NCBI GenBank assembly: GCA_024276455.1
Contig: JAJRXE010000518.1
Span: 1-20,511, forward strand
DNA: 20,511 nucleotides
Reading direction: 5' to 3'
DNA from: Calditrichota bacterium
GTDB lineage: Bacteria; Calditrichota; Calditrichia; RBG-13-44-9
Of this stretch, positions 1 to 7,634 are shown in pieces; position 1 is the stretch's first letter; the number at the start of each line of letters is the position of its first letter. The notes under the pieces were generated by a model, which saw nothing but the letters and a program-made list of their open reading frames with translations, did no database searches and was not told where the DNA came from. The position numbers and the translations under genes were made by a program.

Positions 1-2
1 AC

Positions 3-1022
3 CCGCTGGGACGTCTTTTGGAAAACTATTCCCATGGAAGCCTGGTGACTGGAATAGTGTTTTTAGGATCTTTTTATCTGGGGTTCATGGTAATTGCGTT
101 TTTTCTGTTCCTTTTCGCCGATCTTTTAAACGGAATGTGGTTGCTTCTTGCCGCTGTCTCAAAAGCGCTCAGGAATTCTTCTCCTCCCATTTCCCGCCAG
201 CACGTTACGCTCGTCGTTTTATTGCTTTCACTGGCTCTGCTGGGCATCGGTCACTGGAACGCCCTCCATCCCCGGGTTAGGCGGTTGAAAATGGTCATTC
301 CTAAAACAGTCCCCGGAGTAAAAAAGGTGCGGTTTGTGGTAGTGTCCGATATTCACCTGGGAACCGTGATTCGCAATTCTCGCTTGCTGAGAATTGTGGA
401 ACGGATCAATTCCCAGCAACCGGATGTGGTGTTACTGGTCGGGGATGTGGTTGACGAAGATGTTTCCTCCATTGCGGAGCAAAATATGGTTCAATCGTTC
501 CGGAGACTGCAAGCTCGGTACGGTGTTTTTGCCGTGACGGGCAATCACGAATATTTTAGCGGGATAAAGGAGGCTGTCCGCTATTTGAAAAGTGGAAATG
601 TGACCGTCTTGCAGGATCGGGCGGTGAAAGTGGCCGACGCGTTTTACCTGGTAGGCCGGAAAGATCTGATGGCCAACCGCCTGGGCGAAAAACGCCTCCC
701 CCTGAGCGAAATATTAAAGGATGTGGATCCTTCTTACCCGATTGTTTTAATGGACCACCAACCGTTTCATCTGGAAGAAACTGAGGAAAATCGGGTGGAT
801 CTGCAGCTTTCCGGACACACCCACCACGGACAAATGATCCCCTTTAATTTCATTACCAAAAGAGTCTATGAACAAAGCTGGGGATATCTTCGAAAAGGGA
901 ATACCCAGTACTATGTCTCCTGTGGGGTGGGGACCTGGGGACCGCCGGTTCGATTAGGAAATACCCCGGAAATTGTAGCTATTGATCTTTATTTTTCCGG
1001 GGAGGGACAGGAGTCGGATTAA
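3..1022 (+). CDS. Membrane-anchored metallophosphoesterase (5' end outside window)
   Basis: Calcineurin-like metallophosphoesterase of the membrane-anchored YkuE/YaeI-like group. It should hydrolyse phosphoester bonds using a two-metal centre; the substrate cannot be told from sequence. Numbering from an in-frame TTG at position 18, hydrophobic segments lie near residues 9-48 and 62-80. The catalytic domain follows, with the metal-binding motifs SDIHLG (110-115), GDVVDE (142-147), GNHEY (175-179) and GHTHHGQ (about 265-271). The frame stays open to the left edge, and the residues before the TTG continue a plausible membrane-protein N-terminus, so the true start probably lies upstream. The gene ends in TAA just before a strong hairpin. 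Its neighbour converges from the other strand. Family call is firm; physiological role unknown. Confidence 0.9.
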   Translation, partial: PLGRLLENYSHGSLVTGIVFLGSFYLGFMVIAFFLFLFADLLNGMWLLLAAVSKALRNSSPPISRQHVTLVVLLLSLALLGIGHWNALHPRVRRLKMVIPKTVPGVKKVRFVVVSDIHLGTVIRNSRLLRIVERINSQQPDVVLLVGDVVDEDVSSIAEQNMVQSFRRLQARYGVFAVTGNHEYFSGIKEAVRYLKSGNVTVLQDRAVKVADAFYLVGRKDLMANRLGEKRLPLSEILKDVDPSYPIVLMDHQPFHLEETEENRVDLQLSGHTHHGQMIPFNFITKRVYEQSWGYLRKGNTQYYVSCGVGTWGPPVRLGNTPEIVAIDLYFSGEGQESD

Positions 1023-1051
1023 AATAACATAGGGCGCCGAAGCGCCCTATG
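1021..1051 (-). terminator. UUCG-capped intrinsic terminator
   Basis: The minus strand shows a perfect 10-bp stem (CATAGGGCGC / GCGCCCTATG, 1028-1051) closed by a C(TTCG)G tetraloop and followed by TTATTTT. On the plus strand the same stem has no T-run, so it works best for minus-strand transcription. It may still help stop read-through from the metallophosphoesterase gene, whose stop codon overlaps the T-rich tail. Confidence 0.75.
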
Positions 1052-1088
1052 CGGAGTTGGGAGGGAGGTTTATTTGGCCATAACGGCC
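1021..1088 (-). ncRNA. Candidate C-rich small RNA
   Basis: Predicted transcript of about 68 nt in the gap between two convergent genes. It has its own near-consensus promoter. The predicted RNA starts with a small GGCC-GUUAU-GGCC hairpin, then has an unpaired C-rich stretch (CCUCCCUCCC, 1059-1068), then a 10-bp terminator stem capped by a UUCG loop and followed by UUAUUUU. This promoter / 5' hairpin / C-rich single strand / terminator layout is what is known for small RNAs that pair with Shine-Dalgarno sequences (for example RsaE-type RNAs). No homology is claimed. A 15-codon reading frame (ATG at 1094, TAG inside the terminator stem) exists, but it starts upstream of the expected +1 and has no ribosome site. 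Confidence 0.5.
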
Positions 1089-1094
1089 ACTCAT

Positions 1095-1123
1095 AATATA
1101 AGCTGATTGCTAATTTTTGTCAA
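1095..1123 (-). promoter_or_regulatory. Sigma70-type promoter for the candidate small RNA
   Basis: Reading the minus strand, a perfect -35 TTGACA (1118-1123) is followed by a 17-bp spacer and a -10 TATATT (1095-1100). Transcription would start near 1088, in the convergent gap, and run away from the 1153-1929 gene toward the end of the metallophosphoesterase gene. No protein gene lies in that direction before the terminator, so the promoter needs another purpose. The same TTGACA-17-TATATT arrangement precedes the proline dehydrogenase gene at 14822-14850. Confidence 0.7.
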
Positions 1124-1152
1124 GCCCCTTTTATTTTTAATTGTTCATTTTT

Positions 1153-1929
1153 TTATTGGGTCATTAATAAATAAATCAATCCGCTGAGCAGAGCGTAGGA
1201 AACCCCCAGGCTGATCTCCGAGTAGCGATCGTAACGTTCCGTGGCGTTCCAGTAGTTTCGCATGGCGGTGGGATCGGCCGTGTGCAAATACAGATCGTAA
1301 TTTTTGTCGGCTACATTTTTGAAATAAAAAGAGAGCCAGTGAGTCACAATGGTTCCGGTAAGCAAAACGAATTTTGTTTTTAACCTGGATTGGAAGAGGG
1401 ATTGGGTAAATGAACCAGGAAGGTTCTTCCCCTCCGCTCCCGTTAAGGGAACCGGTTGCAGGGTGATCAGGATTGGTTTGGGCGAGGTGAGTCGGAAGGT
1501 GGCGGTCTGGTACCCTAATTTCTGAACCGAAAATTCCTTTCCTTTGAAAGTCTCAAAGGGAAGGGTGAGCGGCGTTTCTCCGATCGGATGGTTGTTGAGG
1601 TAAAGCCGGGCGTTGTACGGAACGCTGTTTATGAACACCGGCCTCTCAAACCGCAGGGTGAGCGTGGTGTCCTGTCCGGCCGTGAGGGTGATTTCCAGCA
1701 CTTTATTTTGAATATTCCAGAGCCCCGGGTAAGGGGAAATGGCTTCGATGCAGTGAGTGCCCGCAGAAAGTTCCAGACGCAGAATTGGCGACCTGCCAAC
1801 AATCTGCGAATCCACTCGAATCTCTGTATGTGAAGGAGTTGTGTAAATACTCACGTAAGCCGGCTCCGGCTGACTGAGTACCGGCGTAACCATGCAAATT
1901 AAAAGGATGTAAATTAAACTGTTTTTCAT
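1153..1929 (-). CDS. Secreted PEGA-domain protein with C-terminal membrane segments
   Basis: A 258-aa protein of unknown specific function. Residues 1-19 form a signal peptide, with likely cleavage after VLS before Gln20. Two PEGA-type beta modules follow, at about 24-66 and 95-150, recognisable from the pattern of short beta strands around PxxxxIxVDxxxVGxSP and LYLNNHPIGETP. PEGA modules occur in surface and envelope proteins. The C-terminal third has two hydrophobic stretches (about 185-205 and 238-257), which suggests membrane anchoring. It is the third gene of the envelope operon: its ATG overlaps the stop of the upstream gene in an ATGA arrangement and lacks a clear Shine-Dalgarno site, so translational coupling is likely. 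Confidence 0.8.
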   Translation of the reverse strand: MKNSLIYILLICMVTPVLSQPEPAYVSIYTTPSHTEIRVDSQIVGRSPILRLELSAGTHCIEAISPYPGLWNIQNKVLEITLTAGQDTTLTLRFERPVFINSVPYNARLYLNNHPIGETPLTLPFETFKGKEFSVQKLGYQTATFRLTSPKPILITLQPVPLTGAEGKNLPGSFTQSLFQSRLKTKFVLLTGTIVTHWLSFYFKNVADKNYDLYLHTADPTAMRNYWNATERYDRYSEISLGVSYALLSGLIYLLMTQ

Positions 1930-3098
1930 TTTTTCTTTTTTAATTTTTCAATCATTGTTTCGTTGACCAGGCAATACAAGCGACTATTGGCCGTGTGAAT
2001 GAACAGGCGGTTCCGGTAAATGATTGGAGTCGATTTAAAGGGACGGTCAAATTGTCGGCGGTAAATGAGCTTTCCGGTGATCCGGTCCAGGACGTAAAAA
2101 TAGCGGTCCCAGGAGCCAAAATAAACGAAATCCGGTCCTGCCAGCGGCGCGGTATTAATGATGCCTTGTGCCTGGAATTTCCAGTTCAAATCTCCTCTGG
2201 AAACGTTCAAAGAAAACAGGAAGTGGTCGTTGTTTCCAAAATAAACAAAACCGTTGCGGTAAGCGGCATGACCAAAAATGGCACCGGCGGTTTTGAATTT
2301 CCAGCGCAAACTTCCATCCCCTAAATTCAGGCAATAAAAGAAGCCATTGGTGTTACCGATTAAAACGTTCCCTTCAGCAACAAGAGGTCCGGCGTAAAAG
2401 CTGTCTCCCAGTTTGGTTTCCCAGACCATTGCCCCGGAGGTGGCGTCCAGGCAGTACACCCACCCCTTTAAATCGGCAAAAACAAGGTACTGATTGAACT
2501 GAGCAGGAGAGCCTAAAATAGAGCTCCGGGCGGTGAATTTCCAGCGTTGTTTCCCGCTGGCGCTGTCTAAACAGTAGAAGTCGCCGTTGTCGGCACCCAG
2601 GTAAATTTTCTCTTTCCAGAACAGGGGATTGGTGTTAATGTGTGCCAGGTACACTTTCCACTGGTGCTTCAGGGTGGTTAAATCCAGAGCGCCGGCGGTT
2701 TCCCGCCCCAGGTTCGCCCCGTAAAAGAGAGTCCAGTTGTGCAAAGTGGGACCGTGAAGCACTCCGGGGGCAATGTTGCCGTCGCCCAGAAGCATCCCTT
2801 TTTCCCAGTCAATGAGAGCCAACCTCCCGCTGACGGTGGTAAAAAGAAGGTAATTCCCCACCACCAGGGGGTGATCGGCAATTACAGATTTGTATTTTAT
2901 TTCCCAGAGAACCCCGTAAGGCGGCAACACATCTTCCGGACTGGCATAGTGGCGTAAATTATTTTTACCGCTGGTTAGCCAGAGGGCGGCAGGATTCTGG
3001 AAATCCTGCTGGTGAATATTCAATTTTACCAGTCCGCCACAACCGGCGAGACCAAGCACAACCGTAAAGAACAGAATGGTTTTTTTCATTCCTCTCAT
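1926..3098 (-). CDS. PQQ-type beta-propeller lipoprotein (BamB-like)
   Basis: A secreted lipoprotein with a signal peptide ending in the lipobox LAGC, so it is predicted to be lipid-anchored on the periplasmic side of the envelope. The mature part is made of about seven repeats with the pattern G-x-x-Y/F-CLD-x-x-SG-x-x-x-W-K/x-F, typical of PQQ-binding-like/BamB eight-bladed propellers. BamB assists outer-membrane barrel assembly, but this fold also serves other scaffolding roles, so the function is inferred only. The chosen ATG at 3098 overlaps the preceding TGA (TGATG), which fits coupled re-initiation. An in-frame ATG at 3110 would add MGFL and lies inside the previous gene. The protein ends in a lysine-rich tail. 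Confidence 0.85.
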   Translation of the reverse strand: MRGMKKTILFFTVVLGLAGCGGLVKLNIHQQDFQNPAALWLTSGKNNLRHYASPEDVLPPYGVLWEIKYKSVIADHPLVVGNYLLFTTVSGRLALIDWEKGMLLGDGNIAPGVLHGPTLHNWTLFYGANLGRETAGALDLTTLKHQWKVYLAHINTNPLFWKEKIYLGADNGDFYCLDSASGKQRWKFTARSSILGSPAQFNQYLVFADLKGWVYCLDATSGAMVWETKLGDSFYAGPLVAEGNVLIGNTNGFFYCLNLGDGSLRWKFKTAGAIFGHAAYRNGFVYFGNNDHFLFSLNVSRGDLNWKFQAQGIINTAPLAGPDFVYFGSWDRYFYVLDRITGKLIYRRQFDRPFKSTPIIYRNRLFIHTANSRLYCLVNETMIEKLKKKK

Positions 3099-5935
3099 CA
3101 GAAATCCCACCCAAAGAAGAATTGGGTAAACCAGCGCGAAGTAAAACGCTTAAAGTTGGTTGTTTTGCCAATATCGAGCCGCAGGACAAAATAGCCAAAC
3201 AAATTCATCCGGAAACCGAATCCCATGCTCCCCAGAAATCCGGGCCAGCGCTCGTTCCAGGCGTTTCCGGCATCGAAGAATAAAGCTCCCCGAATGGCCC
3301 GAAACCCCATGGAAAGGAAGGGAAATTTAATGTTCATGTAGTCGATAAAAGGAAAACGCAGTTCGTTGGAAATGAAAAGAATTTTCTCTCCTCGAATAGA
3401 CCAGCGATGGTAACCGCGCATGTCCCAGCTACCGCCCAGGTAGAACCAGCGGGCGTCCTTTCCCTCGTTGTACATGGTCAGGAAGCGGATGGCGTAAGTT
3501 AGCCCCCGGCTCAGACGAAGGTATTGTCGCAAATCCAGAAATACGGTGTAGTAGTTCACATTCGACCAGCGAATGTAGTAAGTATTGCCAATGGAAAACA
3601 GATAGCGGTGTCCCTCAATGGGGCCGGTGTAGTACCAGAGGGAATTGTCGGAAACGAAAGAAAACCAGTGGGAAGTCAGTACCGCCAGCCGGCGCGGTTC
3701 TCCGAAAATCTCCTTGTCGGAGTAACTGAAATTGGTGTTGAATTCGATGCGTTCAAACTGTGAGAACGGGTAGGTAATGGCGAAAAAACCACCCGCCCGG
3801 TCTTCGTAGTAGAAACCGTCCTTGTAGTTGAAATAACGTCCGGCAAAGCGAAACAACCCGTAGCCGTAATTGGTGCGCTTCCCCAGGGAAACTTTCGTAA
3901 TCGCCAGATTGAAACTACGCAAAAAATCCCCTCGCGACTGGGCATTGTTGTAAATCAGAAAATAATACTGATCGTTTCCTAACATGTCGGTGAAAGAGAG
4001 AATGGCGCCCCCGGTGGTTCCCCAGAAGGGGTCCTGGCTCACCTGTGTCTGGGCAATGTCCAGACTGTATTTTTTCTGGTACCGCAGCTTTCCCAGTACC
4101 TTTCCCCCCGGCAAGCTTTTGGGAAACCACTTGCGATTCCCCAGCAGTTTTAAATTGGCAAGGTAATGGTCGACTTCCAGCTTGGTTTCCAGGCTGTCCA
4201 TCTCGCGAATCTGAAAGCGGTTGTTTTCGTAAACGGCAAAAAGTAAGCGGTCGTTGTCCACCCATTCCGGATCGAAGGAGGCATTGGTGAAAAAAGAAAG
4301 CTGTTTAATGCGCGTGTGTAAATAACTTCCAGCTTTCCATTCCCGAATGTCCGATACGTCCACCACCCAGATATTCAGCGAAGAATCGCGGTCGGAGGTA
4401 AAGGCAATGTACTTCCCGGAAGGGGACCAGACAGGGGAATTGTCCTGGCACTTTCCGGTGGTCACGTAATAGATGAGCCCGTTTTGCAGATTGAAAACAA
4501 AGAGGTTGTAACTCCATTTATCTCCGAATTCTGTTCGGTCGGAGGAAAAGACCAGATAACGGCCATCCGGGGAAAAGCAGGGGTCTTTGTCGTCGTAATA
4601 ATCGTTGGTGAGTCGAATCAGCTCCTGGGATCGTAAATCCAGGTAAAACAAATCTTTTTTACCGGAGAAGTCCAGCCCGCTGAAGGCTACCTTTTGCCCG
4701 TCTGGCGAAAATGCGGGCGAGGAAATTCCCACTATGTCGGGCCATTGATATTTGTGAACAATTCGCCGCTCGGGAATGTTGTAAATGTACAGCGCGTCCC
4801 GTTCACCACTCTTGGAAGAAAAGGCCAGGTTGCCGTCCCGATCCACATCAATTTTACTGGAAAACAGATGAAACGTTTCGAACTCGGAACTCCGTTCCCC
4901 TTTGATCAGGATTTCACTCTTTTCAGGGGTTTTCTCGGTGCGGGGAATCAGGTCGGTCATGTAAATGTTGGTGTAACCGGAGCGATTTCCGATGAACACC
5001 ACCTTCTCTTTGTCCGGTGCCCGATAAAATGCCGGTTTGAAATTGTAACCTTCTCGAACAATGGTCTGGGTCACCATCTGAGACATGTCGTACTTTTTCA
5101 GCAGCGGGTAATAGCGTTTTTTCAGGTAGTAAATCCACTCCTGATCGAATTCCTGGTAGTTTTTTCCCAGCACATCCCAGAAAACCTCCTCGAAGCGGCT
5201 GTGCTTCCAGATGTTTTCCATGAGGAGCAGAATTTTTTCCTCTCCGTATTTTTCGGCAATATATTCCAGAATAGCCTGCCCCTCTTTGTACATCATGTAG
5301 GTACCGTTGATCTGGTACATTTTGGAGAGCGGCACCAGGTAATTGTTTAGCACCGCGTCCCGCAGCACCATTTCCGCCTGGGCATCCCAGTCTCCGGACC
5401 AGAATTCCGCCAGACCTTCCACGAACCACAAAGGGGGGTAAGTCCCCTCGAAACGGGCGTGTTCTTTGTTGACATAATACACTTTGCTGTGCATGAAAAC
5501 GTGCACCAGCTCGTGTCGAATCACTTTTTTGAACTGATTCAGGCTCCCATCCGAGGGAATGACGACCCGACCTTTAATGAATTCAAAAAATCCGCCCACC
5601 CCTTCAGGAATAAAGGAAGGGGTGATGTTGGTTTGTTGAAAGTGCAGATGAGAACTGTAAAAAATAAGAGGAATGCGTCGATTCAGATAAAAATTGAATT
5701 TATTCTGCAGGTAGCGGAAACTCTCCTCGGCGTAGTACGCGCCTTTCTCGGCCAATTCCTCCATCTCCGGGTAGTAATAAATGTCGAAATGTTCGGTTTT
5801 CAGGATGTGCCAATCGAAGTTGGTGTACTGCACTTTGTTTCTGCCAAAGTAAAACCACTGGGCAGAAGCAAGGGAAGGGAAGAGAATGAAACTCCACAAG
5901 AGAACAAAAAATGCAAGAGAGGATTTCCCCCGCAT
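3098..5935 (-). CDS. Gluzincin-like peptidase / TolB propeller / Omp85-type barrel fusion
   Basis: A 945-aa outer-membrane protein with three parts after a signal peptide (cleavage about ASA-Q26). Residues 40-300 form a peptidase-MA-like domain with HELVH (141-145) and downstream FVEGLAE (Glu173), the HExxH...E zinc set of gluzincins. Residues about 325-600 carry TolB/PD40 propeller blades (repeated FSPDGxxxxFSS-like motifs). Residues about 650-945 look like an Omp85/surface-antigen barrel, with GG-x4-RGY (834-842, Arg840), FFDAGNAW near 886 and a terminal Phe. No POTRA domains are visible. The start has an AGGAAG Shine-Dalgarno site 6-7 bp upstream. It is the first gene of a three-gene operon with a propeller lipoprotein and a PEGA protein. 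The domain calls are good; the combined job (surface proteolysis, secretion or barrel insertion) is unknown. Confidence 0.85.
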   Translation of the reverse strand: MRGKSSLAFFVLLWSFILFPSLASAQWFYFGRNKVQYTNFDWHILKTEHFDIYYYPEMEELAEKGAYYAEESFRYLQNKFNFYLNRRIPLIFYSSHLHFQQTNITPSFIPEGVGGFFEFIKGRVVIPSDGSLNQFKKVIRHELVHVFMHSKVYYVNKEHARFEGTYPPLWFVEGLAEFWSGDWDAQAEMVLRDAVLNNYLVPLSKMYQINGTYMMYKEGQAILEYIAEKYGEEKILLLMENIWKHSRFEEVFWDVLGKNYQEFDQEWIYYLKKRYYPLLKKYDMSQMVTQTIVREGYNFKPAFYRAPDKEKVVFIGNRSGYTNIYMTDLIPRTEKTPEKSEILIKGERSSEFETFHLFSSKIDVDRDGNLAFSSKSGERDALYIYNIPERRIVHKYQWPDIVGISSPAFSPDGQKVAFSGLDFSGKKDLFYLDLRSQELIRLTNDYYDDKDPCFSPDGRYLVFSSDRTEFGDKWSYNLFVFNLQNGLIYYVTTGKCQDNSPVWSPSGKYIAFTSDRDSSLNIWVVDVSDIREWKAGSYLHTRIKQLSFFTNASFDPEWVDNDRLLFAVYENNRFQIREMDSLETKLEVDHYLANLKLLGNRKWFPKSLPGGKVLGKLRYQKKYSLDIAQTQVSQDPFWGTTGGAILSFTDMLGNDQYYFLIYNNAQSRGDFLRSFNLAITKVSLGKRTNYGYGLFRFAGRYFNYKDGFYYEDRAGGFFAITYPFSQFERIEFNTNFSYSDKEIFGEPRRLAVLTSHWFSFVSDNSLWYYTGPIEGHRYLFSIGNTYYIRWSNVNYYTVFLDLRQYLRLSRGLTYAIRFLTMYNEGKDARWFYLGGSWDMRGYHRWSIRGEKILFISNELRFPFIDYMNIKFPFLSMGFRAIRGALFFDAGNAWNERWPGFLGSMGFGFRMNLFGYFVLRLDIGKTTNFKRFTSRWFTQFFFGWDF

Positions 5936-6231
5936 GATGCTTCCTGTGTTTTTCCGTTTAATGCAAAAACTTCTCTAAATTAATGTACCCCTCACAAAAA
6001 GGAAAGTTCATTTCTTACCCCCGGGCGAGGGGGCGCCTGTTATTTTATTATTCGTATTGCCGGACGAAACATTAAGGGTTTTCCGGGGGAAAAATGTTCA
6101 AAATTGGGTTGAAAGCGGGAAAAGATTTCCCTGCAAAGATTGAAGAGGATGAGAGCCCGGGAAATCTGGCCTACTTCCCTTCTCCCGGAAACGAAACGAT
6201 GGGTTTTGAAAAATCCGACCCGAAGAAAAAC
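5936..6231. other. Intergenic region upstream of the envelope operon
   Basis: About 296 bp between two minus-strand genes. It should hold the promoter of the envelope operon, but no clear -35/-10 pair was found. A C5/G5 hairpin lies near 6017-6033 and a TTTTCC-GGG-GGAAAA mini-hairpin near 6079-6093. Neither has a T-run on the strand where termination would be needed. Confidence 0.5.
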
Positions 6232-6438
6232 TCAGTTCAATTCCAATTGTGCCAGATGCATCATCCGTTGGAAATCAATGCCATCTTCCAGGGCAATCAT
6301 TAATGCTTCTTTCAAATAATAATCGTCCAGTGTACGGTAATAATCTTGCAAATACAATAAAATAAGTTCTTCCGATTCAGCTTTACTCCAGTTTCGGGAA
6401 CCGTCAAAGTCCAGATCTTTCTGATGGGTTTTTGCCAT
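6232..6438 (-). CDS. Small acidic hypothetical protein
   Basis: A 68-aa protein not recognised as a known family. It is acidic and mostly helical by composition: about residues 18-45 (KAESEELILLYLQDYYRT and on) and 50-67 look like two helices, and no Cys is present. It starts 15 bp after the stop of the HAD phosphatase gene on the same strand, with GAAGG about 9 bp before the ATG, so the two are probably co-transcribed. Regular helical patterning, an own ribosome site and operon spacing argue that it is a real gene. Function unknown. Confidence 0.65.
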   Translation of the reverse strand: MAKTHQKDLDFDGSRNWSKAESEELILLYLQDYYRTLDDYYLKEALMIALEDGIDFQRMMHLAQLELN

Positions 6439-6453
6439 GGTTAGAGGCCTTCT

Positions 6454-7092
6454 TTAATACAAGCGTTTTAATACGTCCAGTAATTCACGAAAATTGTTTA
6501 CCACCACATCCGCTTCTTTTAGATGATGCGGGGTTAAAGTTGTTGCAATGGCAATTACTTTCATGCCGGCTGCCCGTCCGCTGCGAATGCCCAGCGGGGC
6601 GTTTTCGATCACCACACAGTCTTTCGGTTCAATTCCCAGCCTGGCCGCCGCGTGCAAATACGGTTCCGGACTGGGTTTGGTGTGGGCGACATCGTCGCTG
6701 GTGACAATGGCCTGGAAAAATTCCGAAAGGCCGAAATTGTCCAGGGTTTCCTGCACCCGCTCCCGGTTGCCCCCGGTCACCACCGCCATTTTCAGCTCTT
6801 TTTCTTTCGCCCATTGCAACACATCTAACAAATTGGGGTAAAACTCAATTTTCTTTATTTTCTCGTAATATTGCTTTTTCTTTTCCACGATTTTGGGTGT
6901 TTCTTCTGCCGGTAAATTGTACTTTCGGGTGAGCTGGCTGGCGACGGCTTTTACCCCCTGCCCCTCCATCATGTAGAGCTCTTCTGGGGTCATTTCAATC
7001 CCGTATTCCGCCAATGCCATTTTCCATCCCTGGTAATGGTCTTCCATGCTCTTTACCAGAACACCGTCAAAATCGAATAACAATGCTTTCAT
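6454..7092 (-). CDS. HAD-superfamily phosphatase (beta-phosphoglucomutase/PGP-like)
   Basis: A 212-aa haloacid-dehalogenase-type hydrolase, probably acting on a small phosphorylated metabolite in the cytoplasm. All four HAD motifs are present: DFDGV with nucleophile Asp7 and acid/base Asp9, VVTGG with Thr106, Lys139 in HTKPSPE, and the acidic motif VIENAPLG with Glu163. The helical cap inserted between motifs I and II (about residues 15-80) is the subfamily I arrangement seen in beta-phosphoglucomutases and phosphoglycolate phosphatases. The start follows a very strong GGAGGAGAGGA site. It probably forms a two-gene unit with the small acidic protein downstream. Substrate cannot be assigned from sequence. 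Confidence 0.88.
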   Translation of the reverse strand: MKALLFDFDGVLVKSMEDHYQGWKMALAEYGIEMTPEELYMMEGQGVKAVASQLTRKYNLPAEETPKIVEKKKQYYEKIKKIEFYPNLLDVLQWAKEKELKMAVVTGGNRERVQETLDNFGLSEFFQAIVTSDDVAHTKPSPEPYLHAAARLGIEPKDCVVIENAPLGIRSGRAAGMKVIAIATTLTPHHLKEADVVVNNFRELLDVLKRLY

Positions 7093-7409
7093 TTTTTCCT
7101 CTCCTCCTTCCTTAGATTGTTTTAATTTTCCCTTTTTCCCTGGGTTCCCAAATTAATGCCATTTTCAATGCAACCCTGTGATCTAAATTTCAAATTTCTA
7201 TTTTTAATTACGCCACGAGTCCGATTTTGTTTGCATTGGGTCAACGCCTTGAAAAATAATTTAAGGAAAATTTTACTGACTTACCATGCCAAAGATGGAA
7301 TTCCACCGGTGCGCTTGATAAGCATTTGGCGGCGGAACCCCTGTTCATTGAAGGTTGTGTAACCCTTTTGCGCGGATTAAATTCCGGTAAACAAGAAGGG
7401 AAATTGCAA
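7093..7409. other. Divergent intergenic region, HAD gene / Cys-rich protein gene
   Basis: About 317 bp separating two divergent genes. The left end holds the Shine-Dalgarno site of the HAD gene. A weak plus-strand promoter candidate, TTGAAA (7249-7254), 17 bp, TTTACT (7272-7277), could serve the downstream Cys-rich gene. Short frames here have no ribosome site or family look and are not called. Confidence 0.4.
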
Positions 7410-7631
7410 ATGAGCCGCGACGATGATAACGCCGGAGTCAAAACATCTCGCATCAAGTTCTGCGATTTGCGCTGTGAATACGCCCGTTTTCCGCAGGAAG
7501 ATGATATTGACGGTTCTCGCTCCTGCCAGACCTACCTGGCCTTGTGGTGCACCCAGCTGCAGGAATACGTTACAAAGAACGCTCCTTGCGCGGTGATTTT
7601 CGGAAAGCGACGGCCCAAGAGCAGCTGGTAA
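7410..7631 (+). CDS. Small cysteine-rich hypothetical protein
   Basis: A 73-aa protein with five cysteines (18, 22, 39, 47, 60). It begins with a CDLRCEYARFP segment (CxxxC) and has a basic FGKRRPKSSW tail. The layout resembles small, uncharacterised Cys-containing proteins found in anaerobes, possibly metal binding, but no family name is offered. The ATG at 7410 is chosen over the longer frame from 7326 because an AAGGG site precedes it and the upstream residues do not look like protein. It ends 3 bp before the stop of the convergent ABC gene. No signal peptide or membrane segment is seen. Confidence 0.65.
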   Translation: MSRDDDNAGVKTSRIKFCDLRCEYARFPQEDDIDGSRSCQTYLALWCTQLQEYVTKNAPCAVIFGKRRPKSSW

Positions 7632-7634
7632 ACG

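Noticed and set aside
4694..5350. A 218-codon plus-strand frame
   Set aside because: It is fully antisense to the protease-barrel gene, whose motifs are clear; it follows from third-position bias on the real strand.
6094..6303. Plus-strand frame of 69 codons with GGGGG before its ATG
   Set aside because: Its 3' third is antisense to the small acidic protein gene, and the residues show no regular pattern or family resemblance.
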